The translations under genes were made by a program, and so were the position numbers. From Streptomyces violaceoruber (GTDB lineage: Bacteria; Actinomycetota; Actinomycetes; Streptomycetales; Streptomycetaceae): DNA of 64,000 bases. The DNA is taken from the NCBI GenBank assembly GCA_000720805.1, contig JODI01000016.1, forward strand, positions 1 through 64,000, read 5' to 3'. Of the stretch, positions 24,315 through 32,005 are shown piece by piece (within the stretch, counting starts at the first letter, position 1; each line of letters starts with the position of its first letter). Under the pieces are notes generated by a model, which was not told the DNA's origin, did not search any database, and saw only the letters and a list, made by a program, of their open reading frames with translations.

Positions 24315-25184
24315 ATGGGAAAGTCCAGGAACCCCCGGCGCCAGAGCGCGGCCGTGAGCGCCGTCGTCGAGGCCGTCGAAGGTGGGCTCGCCGAACTCAT
24401 ACCCGACCGGGACCGGGCGCGGGCCTGGACGTTGCTCCTCGACGGAGCGCCGCAGTCGCACGTGGACCTGGACGATCCGGCGTATCTGTCCTTCGAGTAC
24501 CAGCGGCGGCTCGGGCACGTCGTCGACCTGGTCGCCCCGCCCGGCCGGCCCGTGCACGCCGTGCACCTCGGCGGCGGCGCGCTCACCCTCGCCCGGTACG
24601 TCGCCGTCACCCGCCCCCGCTCCACCCAGCAGGTCGTCGAACGGGACGCGGCCCTGGTCCAACTGGTCCGCCGAGAGCTGCCGTTGGCGCCGAACGCCCG
24701 CATCCGGGTCAGGTCGGCCGACGCCCGCGAGGGCCTCGCCAAGGTGCCCGACGGCTGGGCCGACCTCGTCATCGCCGATGTGTTCAGCGGGGCCCGCACC
24801 CCCGCCCACCTCACCTCCACCGAGTTCCTGGACGACGTCCGCCGGGCCCTGAAACCCGGCGGTTTCTACGCCGCCAATCTCGCCGACGGACCGCCCCTGG
24901 CCCATCTGCGGGGCCAGATCGCCACCGTGGCGGCCCGTTTCGCTCAGCTCGCGCTGGTCGCCGACCCGACCGTGCTGCGCGGCAAACGCTTCGGCAACGC
25001 GGTCCTCGTCGCCTGCGACCACCCGCTTCCACTGACCGAACTCACCCGCCGCGCCGCCTCGGACCCGCATCCGGCCCGCGTCGAACACGGCAAGCAGCTC
25101 ACCGACTTCACGGGCGGGGCGGTCCCGGTGACGGACGCGGCGGCCGTGGCGTCGCCCGCACCCCCGCCGTCCGTCTTCCGCTGA
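24315..25184 (+). CDS. Spermidine synthase-like (SAM-dependent methyltransferase fold) protein
   Basis: 289 aa. It has the spermidine/spermine synthase-type Rossmann fold: VHAVHLGGGALTLARYVAV (nucleotide-binding loop), QQVVERDAALVQLVRREL, RSADAREGLAKVPDGWADLV and VIADVFSGARTP. Streptomyces carries several such orphan SpeE-like proteins that may not make spermidine. A true aminopropyltransferase signature is not evident. Cytoplasmic. It ends in a 15-bp direct repeat that includes its stop codon. It follows the small unknown at 23796 in the same direction, with about 90 bp between. Confidence 0.75.
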   Translation: MGKSRNPRRQSAAVSAVVEAVEGGLAELIPDRDRARAWTLLLDGAPQSHVDLDDPAYLSFEYQRRLGHVVDLVAPPGRPVHAVHLGGGALTLARYVAVTRPRSTQQVVERDAALVQLVRRELPLAPNARIRVRSADAREGLAKVPDGWADLVIADVFSGARTPAHLTSTEFLDDVRRALKPGGFYAANLADGPPLAHLRGQIATVAARFAQLALVADPTVLRGKRFGNAVLVACDHPLPLTELTRRAASDPHPARVEHGKQLTDFTGGAVPVTDAAAVASPAPPPSVFR

Positions 25185-25211
25185 CTCAGGTTCTGCTGAC
25201 TCAGGTTCTGC
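25177..25211 (+). repeat. Two 15-bp direct repeats at the spermidine-synthase-like stop codon
   Basis: CTGACTCAGGTTCTG occurs twice in tandem. The first copy includes the TGA stop of the upstream gene. A related GACTCAGCAGGTCCTG lies near 25241. Likely a slippage duplication. Confidence 0.7.
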
Positions 25212-25713
25212 CGGTCTACCGGGCCCCAGGTCCTGACGGTGACTCAGCAGGTCCTGATCGCTCTCCCCCTCCCCGCGGCGGCCCGTCGGGCCAAAGCGCG
25301 GAACACCGCCACCCGTTCCGCGCGGCGGGTAGTGCGCCGTGCCCGCCATCGCCGTGTGGACGCCTCAGCACGGCAGCGTGACCGCCGCGCCCGCGGCGAG
25401 CCGCCGGGCCAGTGCGTGTACGAGTCCTCTGCGCATCGCGGGCCATGCTGGAGCACGCCGCTTCGCCGGGCCGGCACCGCGAGCCGGGCGTCACGACGCC
25501 ACGCACGCCCGGCGGCTCAGCCGTCGCAACCGCGACACCCCGGGCAGTTCGAGGACGTCGCAGACGCGTCAGGTGTCGGCCGATCACGGACGGGGAGTGC
25601 TCTTCTGAGTGCAGGACGACGCAGGTGAAACGGCCGGTCCCGTCCGTCACCCGACAGGTGGCAATGCGATCGAGCCAATCGGCATGTGTCCGCGGCCGGT
25701 TCTCGCTGGCTGA

Positions 25714-25743
25714 TTGACAAGGGTTCCGTCGGTTGGGCACCGT
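25714..25743 (+). promoter_or_regulatory. Putative promoter of the radical SAM operon
   Basis: Perfect -35 TTGACA (25714-25719), an 18-bp spacer and a weak -10 CACCGT (25738-25743). The predicted start (about 25750) falls inside the CebR-type palindrome at 25747-25760, which is where a LacI repressor would block initiation. Confidence 0.5.
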
Positions 25744-25746
25744 CAT

Positions 25747-25760
25747 TGGGAGCGCTCCCA
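25747..25760. promoter_or_regulatory. CebR box (perfect palindrome) in front of the radical SAM operon
   Basis: TGGGAGCGCTCCCA, identical to the box between cebE and cebR in this window and to the 14-bp consensus known for CebR in Streptomyces. It lies 76 bp before the ATG of the radical SAM gene and over its predicted start site. Confidence 0.85.
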
Positions 25761-25835
25761 TAGCTGCTGGTTCAGCTCCCGTTTCCCTACGAAGTACTCG
25801 ATTCTTCGTCCGTCGAACCGGAAAGTGACAGCCCC

Positions 25836-26984
25836 ATGTCTCACAGCACCTCTGCTCAGTCCAGTACTTCTCTCGGTACCGCATTCGTGGAGCGCAATCT
25901 CGACCTGGTGGGCAAGCTCTACCAACGTTCCGTGTATCCCTCCGTCCTCGACGTCGCTCACGGCAAGCGCCTGTCCGCGCCGCTTGTGGTCGACCTGGAC
26001 CCCACGACCGTGTGCGACCTCGCCTGCCCGGAGTGCATCAGCTCCCAGGTCCTGCATCACGGCCAGATAGGCCAGGACCGCATCGTGCGCCTGGCCCACG
26101 AACTGGCCGAGTCCGACGTGGGCGCGGTGATCCTCATCGGCGGTGGAGAACCGTTGCTGCACCGCTCCGTCGGAGAGATCATCGAGGTGTTGCACGGGGC
26201 CGGCATCAAGCTGGGCCTGGTCACCAACGGCACCCAGATCCACCGCCACATCGACCAGCTCGCCGGGATGCTGTCCTGGGTGCGGGTCTCGATCGACGCG
26301 GGCAGCCCCGACACGTACCAGACCTTCCGCCCCAGCCGGGGCAAGCGCAGCGCCTTCCCGCAGGTCATCGAGAACATGCGGCTGCTCGCCTCGCGGAAGA
26401 AGGGCCGGCTCGGCTACTCGTTCCTGCTGATGCAGCGCTTTGACGAGGCCGGAAAGGTCACCGACTCCAACTACGACGAGGTGTACCAGGCCGGTGTGCT
26501 GGCCCGGGACATCGGCTGCGACTACTTCGAGGTCAAGGCGATGCTGGACGAGGACCACTACACGGTCAACCAGCGCGCCGAGGACATTGAGGCCGTCGAG
26601 CAGCAGGTCGCCCGGCTGCGCGAACTGGAGGACGACTCCTTCCACGTCCTGCACTCCTCGAACTGGCAGGCCGTGCGCCGCCACGCCGAGTCCGTGCAGC
26701 CCAAGGACTACCACACCTGCGCGGTCGCTGAACTGCGCACGACCATCACCCCCACCGGCGTCTTCGTCTGCCCCTACCACAGGGGCAACCCCAAGGGCCG
26801 GATCGGCGACATCCAGCAGTCGAGCTTCTCCGAGCTGTGGTCGTCGGCCGACACCACGGTGATCGACCCCAGTGAGGACTGCCGCTTCGTGTGCGCCCGG
26901 CACGCCAGCAATGTGGAGATCTCCCTGCTCCCCCGGCGCCCCGAACCGGCGGATCTGGCAGAGGACTTCGACCCCTTCATCTGA
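25836..26984 (+). CDS. Radical SAM protein with SPASM-like C-terminus
   Basis: 382 aa. The 4Fe-4S/SAM site is CDLACPEC (CxxxCxxC), preceded by PLVVDLDPTTV and followed by ILIGGGEPLL. The C-terminal third has further cysteines (YHTCAVAEL, VFVCPYH, CRFVCARH) that could bind auxiliary clusters. The family performs 5'-deoxyadenosyl radical chemistry. The sequence style recalls enzymes of nucleoside and aminoglycoside pathways (BlsE/AprD4-like) more than peptide modifiers, and no precursor-peptide gene is seen nearby. First gene of a five-gene operon behind a CebR box. The substrate is probably a sugar or small molecule (inference). Confidence 0.87.
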   Translation: MSHSTSAQSSTSLGTAFVERNLDLVGKLYQRSVYPSVLDVAHGKRLSAPLVVDLDPTTVCDLACPECISSQVLHHGQIGQDRIVRLAHELAESDVGAVILIGGGEPLLHRSVGEIIEVLHGAGIKLGLVTNGTQIHRHIDQLAGMLSWVRVSIDAGSPDTYQTFRPSRGKRSAFPQVIENMRLLASRKKGRLGYSFLLMQRFDEAGKVTDSNYDEVYQAGVLARDIGCDYFEVKAMLDEDHYTVNQRAEDIEAVEQQVARLRELEDDSFHVLHSSNWQAVRRHAESVQPKDYHTCAVAELRTTITPTGVFVCPYHRGNPKGRIGDIQQSSFSELWSSADTTVIDPSEDCRFVCARHASNVEISLLPRRPEPADLAEDFDPFI

Positions 26985-27154
26985 CGCCCGGGCCGACCCC
27001 CAGCCGGGCGGTCCTTCCCCCCGCGGCCGGCCAGGTGCTCCCATGCCCGCAGTCTTCCTCCGCTGCCCGTGCCGCTCTCTTCCGCAGCCGGTCCCTTCGT
27101 CCCCCGACGCCCGACCCCGCGGGCCGCGTTCACCCGCGCGGCCCGCTGCCCGAC

Positions 27155-27218
27155 CAACGCCAGGAGCCCGTAGATGCGCGTCACTGTGACAACGCCAGGA
27201 GCCTGTACATGCGCATAG
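27155..27218 (+). repeat. 35-bp tandem duplication of a ribosome-binding site and start
   Basis: CAACGCCAGGAGCC followed by GTA and ATGCGC occurs at 27155 and again at 27190. The second copy starts the monooxygenase (ATG 27209). The first starts a 14-codon frame (ATG 27174 to TAG 27216) that overlaps the real start. Confidence 0.8.
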
Positions 27219-28774
27219 CTGTGATCGGAGCCGGTCCCGCTGGGCTCACCTGCGTCAAGCAGGGCCTCGCGGACGGCCACGACGTGGTCTGCTTCGAGAA
27301 GCTCCCGGAACTCGGGGGTATCTGGAATCCCGCCTCGGGGGGCGCGTACGCCGGGGTCCGGATGCAGAGCTCACGTATGAGCATGCCGTTCTCCGACCAC
27401 GCGCCCGCCTTCACCGCCGACTTCCCCACGCAGACGGAGGTCCAGGGGTATCTCACCTCCTACGCCGAGGAGTTCGGCCTGCTCGCATCGGTGCGCTTCC
27501 GACAGGAGGTCGTCGACGTCACCAAGGACGGCGCGCACTGGCGGGTGACGGCCCGTGACACGCACGACGGAACGACCGGTTCCGAGCACGTCGACGCGGT
27601 CCTCGTCGCCAACGGGGAGCTGTGGCGGCCCAGGTTGCCGATGGGCGGCCTCCCTCCGGCCGGCAGCGGCGTCCGGGTGCTCACCTCCCCCGAGTACCGA
27701 GGCCCGGACGACTTCACCGGAAAGCGTGTGCTGGTCGTCGGAGGCGGCGTGAGCGGCGCCGACATCGCCGCCGACCTCGCGCCGCACGCCGCCCGGGTGG
27801 ACTGGTCCGTACGCCGCAAGGTGCTGTTCCTGCCCCGCAGCGTCGGCGACGCGTACAACGACGCGCTGTTCTCGTACGCGGGCCGGGTCGCCGTCGAGGA
27901 TGTGCCGTACGCCGAGTACCTTGACTGGCTGACCGAATGGCTGCCTGAGTACATGGGCATGTACCGGGCCACCGGGCTGCTGCCCGAGGACGGCTTCCAC
28001 GGCGCGGTGCACGTCAACGACAAGATCGTCCCGACGGTCCACGGCGGCGGAGTGCATCCCGTCACGGCCTTCTCCCGGTTCACCGCGGACGGGGGCGTCG
28101 TCCTCGCGGACGGCACGACCGACCGGTACGACGCGGTGGTGCTGTGCCTCGGTTACGAGCCGCCCGACTACGGATTCATCGACGGCCTGCGCCGCGAGGA
28201 CCTGTACGAGCACCACTTCTGGCGGCACGACCCGACCCTGGCCGTGGTCAACACCCCCGTGGACACCGAGGCGTTCGGCACCGCCTGCCCGTACTTCGAA
28301 GCGGTCTCGGGCTGGGTACTGAGCGTGCTCGGCGGCAAGACGGCGCTGCCCGATCCCGACGAGCGCGCCGCGTGGTGCGCCCGCCACATGTCCGCGCTGC
28401 ACGACCGGCGTTACCTGGACTGCTGGCTGGAGACCATCCGCCTCGGCCTGCTCAGCGGCGCGCTGCCCGATCCGGCGACGCAGTTCCGCGACTACTGGAC
28501 CCTCGTCTCCAGTCAGGTCGACCCCTCGAACCTGCGCCCGGGCCGGGTACGCCCGGTAGCCGCCGTCCACGACGGGCGCCTCGACGTGGACGGCGTGCGC
28601 CACCGCGTCCTGGCCTCGCTGCCGGTCGCCGTCCGGGAAAGCCTGCTGGCACGTGACGAGATCGACGAGGCCGACCTGGCAGCCGCCGAACGCGTACCCG
28701 AGGACCGGGTCCTGCCGCCATGGCTGCCCTACCGGCAGCGCGAGACCGCACCGGCACCGGGAGGGGTCGAGTGA
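27209..28774 (+). CDS. Flavin-containing monooxygenase / FAD-NAD(P) oxidoreductase
   Basis: 521 aa. The FAD fold GAGPAG is at the N-terminus (IAVIGAGPAGLTC) with GGIWNP downstream. A second dinucleotide site, VLVVGGGVSGADIAADLA, sits mid-chain, as in FMO and Baeyer-Villiger-type enzymes. A VVLCLGYEPPDYGF segment is the usual third flavin contact. It probably N- or S-oxygenates the pathway intermediate. AGGAG lies seven bases before ATG 27209. It is 224 bp after the radical SAM gene and coupled to the exporter through a GTGA overlap. The substrate is unknown. Confidence 0.85.
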   Translation: MRIAVIGAGPAGLTCVKQGLADGHDVVCFEKLPELGGIWNPASGGAYAGVRMQSSRMSMPFSDHAPAFTADFPTQTEVQGYLTSYAEEFGLLASVRFRQEVVDVTKDGAHWRVTARDTHDGTTGSEHVDAVLVANGELWRPRLPMGGLPPAGSGVRVLTSPEYRGPDDFTGKRVLVVGGGVSGADIAADLAPHAARVDWSVRRKVLFLPRSVGDAYNDALFSYAGRVAVEDVPYAEYLDWLTEWLPEYMGMYRATGLLPEDGFHGAVHVNDKIVPTVHGGGVHPVTAFSRFTADGGVVLADGTTDRYDAVVLCLGYEPPDYGFIDGLRREDLYEHHFWRHDPTLAVVNTPVDTEAFGTACPYFEAVSGWVLSVLGGKTALPDPDERAAWCARHMSALHDRRYLDCWLETIRLGLLSGALPDPATQFRDYWTLVSSQVDPSNLRPGRVRPVAAVHDGRLDVDGVRHRVLASLPVAVRESLLARDEIDEADLAAAERVPEDRVLPPWLPYRQRETAPAPGGVE

Positions 28775-30117
28775 ACACTCCGGTCACGGCCGGGCGGAAG
28801 CCCGGCGGCCGGTGGCGCCAGCTCAGCGACTCCTCGGTGCACAGCCTGATCGCCGCCACCGCGGCGGTCGGGGTGGCAGGCGCGTTCGTGGTGCCGACCA
28901 CTAGTCTGTTCCTGAGCAAGGCCGTCACCGCCACTCCGTTGATGGTCGGCCTGTTCTTCGCCGCCCGGTCGATCGCGGAGATCGGTACCGACGTGGTCGT
29001 GGGCGCGGTCTCCGACCGGCTGGGCAACCGACGTACGATCCTGGTCCTGACCGCGCTCTGCAACGCGGCCGGAGCGCTGTGCTACACGTTCCTGCGCGAC
29101 TACTACCTGCTACTCCTGTCGGGCATGGTCTGCTTCGGGCTGGGCGGCGCGTGCTTCGGGCAGCTCTTCGCCTACACCCGGGAACTCGCCGACGCGCGTG
29201 GTGTGGACGCCCCGTTCTTCAACGGCTTCCTGCGCGCGGTCACCTCCCTGGCGTGGGTGGTGGGCCCCCCACTCGCCTTCTGGGTGATCGCCGAATGGTC
29301 CTTCACCGCCCTGTACGCGGCGACCGCCGCCCTGTCGCTGCTGGCGGCGGCGCTGTGCGGGTGGGGGCTGCCCGACCCGCGGACACTCGGCTCCCGCGGA
29401 ACCGACCCCGGTGAACCCGCCACCGCCGGGTCCGGCGCCGCCGGGTCCGCCGCTTCGGAGTCCGGCTCCGCCGACCCCGCTTCCCCGAAGCCGGCCGAGG
29501 AGCTGCCCCCCGGGCCGCTCGGCATGTTCCGCGGTCTCGGTACGCGTACGGCGCTGGTGCTGGGCGCGGTGGTGCTGTTGCTCGGCGCGAACGCGATGTA
29601 CCAGATCAACTTGCCCCTCTACGTCACCGAAGACCTCGACATGAGTCCGCAGTTCGCCGGGCTGCTGCTCGGGGTGAGCGCAGCCCTGGAGATCCCGCTG
29701 ATGGTCCTCATCGGTGTCTGGGCGGACCGTCTCGGCAAGCAGCGGCTGATGCTCGCGGCCACCGTCTGCGCCACCTTGTTCTTCGCCCTCCTGCCTTTCG
29801 CGGACAGCAGGGTGCCGCTCCTCGCGTTGCAGCCGCTCAACGCGGCCTGGGCGGCGGTGGCCCTCAACATCCCGGTGGTCATGCTCCAGGACAGCCTGCC
29901 CGGCAGGTTCGGCACCGCCTCAGCCCTGTACTCCAGCGCCTTCAAGGCCGGCATGTTCCTGGGCGGCCTGGTGGTCGGCACGGTGGCCACCTGGACCGGC
30001 TACGGCCAGGTCTTCTGGGTGTGCGCCGGACTGACCGCCGTAGCCGGAGTGCTCGCGCTCCTCCTACGCCCCGCCCCCACCCCCCTGACCGAACCCCGTG
30101 AAGGGAGCACCCCGTGA
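28771..30117 (+). CDS. MFS transporter, sugar-efflux (SET/SetA)-like
   Basis: 448 aa with about 12 transmembrane helices and a hydrophilic central loop (about 205-250, Ala/Ser/Gly/Pro-rich). SET-family hallmarks are visible: YQINLPLYVTEDLDMSPQFA, GVSAALEIPLMVLIGVWADR, LGKQRLML and LPGRFGTASALYSS, each mirroring E. coli SetA segments. SetA-type pumps export sugars and glycosides. As third gene of the operon, with overlapping start (GTGA) and stop, it is the likely exporter of a glycosylated product. Confidence is high for MFS and moderate for SET. Confidence 0.85.
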   Translation: MNTPVTAGRKPGGRWRQLSDSSVHSLIAATAAVGVAGAFVVPTTSLFLSKAVTATPLMVGLFFAARSIAEIGTDVVVGAVSDRLGNRRTILVLTALCNAAGALCYTFLRDYYLLLLSGMVCFGLGGACFGQLFAYTRELADARGVDAPFFNGFLRAVTSLAWVVGPPLAFWVIAEWSFTALYAATAALSLLAAALCGWGLPDPRTLGSRGTDPGEPATAGSGAAGSAASESGSADPASPKPAEELPPGPLGMFRGLGTRTALVLGAVVLLLGANAMYQINLPLYVTEDLDMSPQFAGLLLGVSAALEIPLMVLIGVWADRLGKQRLMLAATVCATLFFALLPFADSRVPLLALQPLNAAWAAVALNIPVVMLQDSLPGRFGTASALYSSAFKAGMFLGGLVVGTVATWTGYGQVFWVCAGLTAVAGVLALLLRPAPTPLTEPREGSTP

Positions 30118-31997
30118 CCACTCCGGCCTGCACCGTCGTCGTCCCCACCTACAACCGGTCAGCTCTGCTCAAACACACCCTCGACTCTCTGTGCCGCCAG
30201 CGGCTCGACGGCTCCGACGCCTTCGAGGTGATCGTCGCGGACGACGGTTCCAGCGACGACACCGCGCAGGTCGTCGCCGGGTACAGTGACCGGCTCGACG
30301 TGCGCCACTACTTCCAGGAGGACGAGGGGTACCGCGTCGCGAAGGCCCGCAACCTCGGTATCGAGCACGCCCGTGCGGACATCTGCGTGTTCGTGGACTC
30401 CGGCGTGATCCTGCACTCGGGCGCGCTCGCCGCACACCTGGCCGCGCACCGGGAGACGGCCGAGCCCACGGCGGTCGTCGGTTACGTGCTCTGCTTCAAC
30501 GAGGGCAACGAGGACGGCGAGGAGATCACCGCGGCCCTCGACTTCGCGGATCCCGACGCGTCGTTCGCCGAGTTCGCCGCGCGGGGCAGCTGGCCGGACA
30601 TCCGCGAGGACTACTACGAACGCTACGGCGAGGACCTCACCGTCCTGACGGCGCCCTGGCTGATGTGGTGGACGTGCGACGCGTCGGCCGGCACCGGCCT
30701 GCTGCGCGAGGTCGGCGGCTTCGACGAGGCATACCGCTCCTGGGGCGCGGAGGACGTCGACCTCGGTTACCGGCTGCACACCGCGGGGGCCCGCTTCGTG
30801 CTGCGCCGCGACGCCGCCGCGATCCACGTGCCGCATCCGAAGAGCTACGAGGACAACATGCGGTCGGCCGCCGACAACTACGCCTACTTCGCCGCGAAGT
30901 ACGACACCCCGGTCGCCCGTCTGGTGGTGGACAACCACTTCCACGAGATCGAGGACATCCTGCGCTCCCGCGGACTCGCAGACGGCGAGGTCACCGACCG
31001 GGTCGGCACGGAACGGCGCTCGATCGACGTGCACGACACCGTGCCGGGGGCCGGTGAGCCGGCCGGCACCGGACCGGGAGGGGACCCGACGATGACTCCA
31101 CCAGTGCTCGGTGTGTGGACCTGGAAGGACCGCGAGGCCCGGCGTGAGGCGCCCCGGGTGCTGGTCTTCTCGCCGCACCCCGACGACGAGGTGATCGCTT
31201 GTGGCGGCACCATCGCGCGGCTCGTCGCCGAGGGCGCCCGGGTGCGGGTGGTGTTCGCCACCGACGGCGCGATGTCCCACTCGGCGGTGCTCGGCATCCA
31301 CACCGAGCCGACGCCCGCCGAACTGCGCGAGATACGCCGCGAGGAGGCGCGCTCGGCGGCCGTGGCGATGGGGCTGGACAAAGGCGCGGCCCGGTTCCTC
31401 GACTACCCCGACACCGCGCTCGCCGACCATCTGCCCGCGTTCCGCGAGGACGTGCTGAAGGTCCTGCGCGAGCACCGCGAGGTCACCCGGGTGTACGTCC
31501 CCCACGAGGTGCGCGAACTCAACGCCGACCACCGGCTGACCGGCGAGACGGTGATGTCCTGCCTCGCCGAACTGGGGCTCACCCCGCAGGTGTTCCGGTA
31601 CGTGGTGTGGGACGAGCGCACGGAGGAGGAGTTCGGCTTCGTCAACCGCAATCCGGCGGCCGGGCGGGACGAGACCACCGAACGCCTCGTCTCCTTCGAC
31701 ATCAGCGCCTACGCCGAGCGCAAGCACGCGGCGTTCCGGGAGCACCGCACCCAGGTCGCGCTGTACGCGCCGAGCCAGACCCGGCCGGTGGTGCCGCTGC
31801 CGTTCCAGGAACGGGTGTTCGCGGCGCGGACGGAGGAGTTCTGGGTCACCGAGCCGGTCTCCGGGTCCGTCGGCGGACCGGCCACGGGACCGGGCACCGA
31901 TACGGCCGACGGGACCGCCACGGGACCGGCCACCGAAACGGCCGACGTGACCGTCACGGTACCGGCCACCTCATCCGCGACCGGCGAGAAGGAGTGA
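30114..31997 (+). CDS. Bifunctional GT2 glycosyltransferase - PIG-L/LmbE deacetylase fusion
   Basis: 627 aa. Residues 1-300 form a GT-A glycosyltransferase (CTVVVPTYNRSALLKHTL; VIVADDGSSDDT; WGAEDVDLGYRLH). The usual DxD reads DSG at 95-97. After an Ala/Gly/Pro linker (310-327), residues 345-560 form a zinc-dependent PIG-L/LmbE N-deacetylase with SPHPDDEV (353-360) and YVPHEVRELNADH. Its relatives deacetylate GlcNAc moieties, for example in mycothiol and aminoglycoside pathways. The two activities would add an N-acetylamino sugar and unmask its amine. The tail has a TATGPATETAD-type repeat. An in-frame ATG 31092 with GGGAGGGGA upstream could yield a separate deacetylase. Confidence 0.87.
   Translation: MTTPACTVVVPTYNRSALLKHTLDSLCRQRLDGSDAFEVIVADDGSSDDTAQVVAGYSDRLDVRHYFQEDEGYRVAKARNLGIEHARADICVFVDSGVILHSGALAAHLAAHRETAEPTAVVGYVLCFNEGNEDGEEITAALDFADPDASFAEFAARGSWPDIREDYYERYGEDLTVLTAPWLMWWTCDASAGTGLLREVGGFDEAYRSWGAEDVDLGYRLHTAGARFVLRRDAAAIHVPHPKSYEDNMRSAADNYAYFAAKYDTPVARLVVDNHFHEIEDILRSRGLADGEVTDRVGTERRSIDVHDTVPGAGEPAGTGPGGDPTMTPPVLGVWTWKDREARREAPRVLVFSPHPDDEVIACGGTIARLVAEGARVRVVFATDGAMSHSAVLGIHTEPTPAELREIRREEARSAAVAMGLDKGAARFLDYPDTALADHLPAFREDVLKVLREHREVTRVYVPHEVRELNADHRLTGETVMSCLAELGLTPQVFRYVVWDERTEEEFGFVNRNPAAGRDETTERLVSFDISAYAERKHAAFREHRTQVALYAPSQTRPVVPLPFQERVFAARTEEFWVTEPVSGSVGGPATGPGTDTADGTATGPATETADVTVTVPATSSATGEKE
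31873..31970 (+). repeat. Degenerate repeat encoding the C-terminal tail of the deacetylase
   Basis: Two similar blocks of about 45 bp, each containing GGACCGGCCAC and an ACGGCCGAC motif, encode the Gly/Thr/Ala/Pro tail. It is outside the catalytic domain. Confidence 0.65.
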
Positions 31998-32005
31998 CGA
32001 TCACC

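Larger units (their letters stand above)
25185..25835. other. 651-bp gap without a credible gene; left edge of the accessory island
   Basis: Frames here lack normal Streptomyces third-position GC bias and change frame, so no intact gene is called. A minus-strand stretch around 25560-25690 (CVVLHSEEHSPSVIGRHLTR) is open but isolated, and may be the remnant of a decayed gene. The right end holds the TTGACA promoter and CebR box of the radical SAM operon. Confidence 0.5.

Noticed and set aside
25216..25884. Open minus-strand frame of 222 codons
   Set aside because: It spans a promoter and operator, has poor Streptomyces codon usage, no ribosome-binding site and no domain. Treated as non-coding or a remnant.
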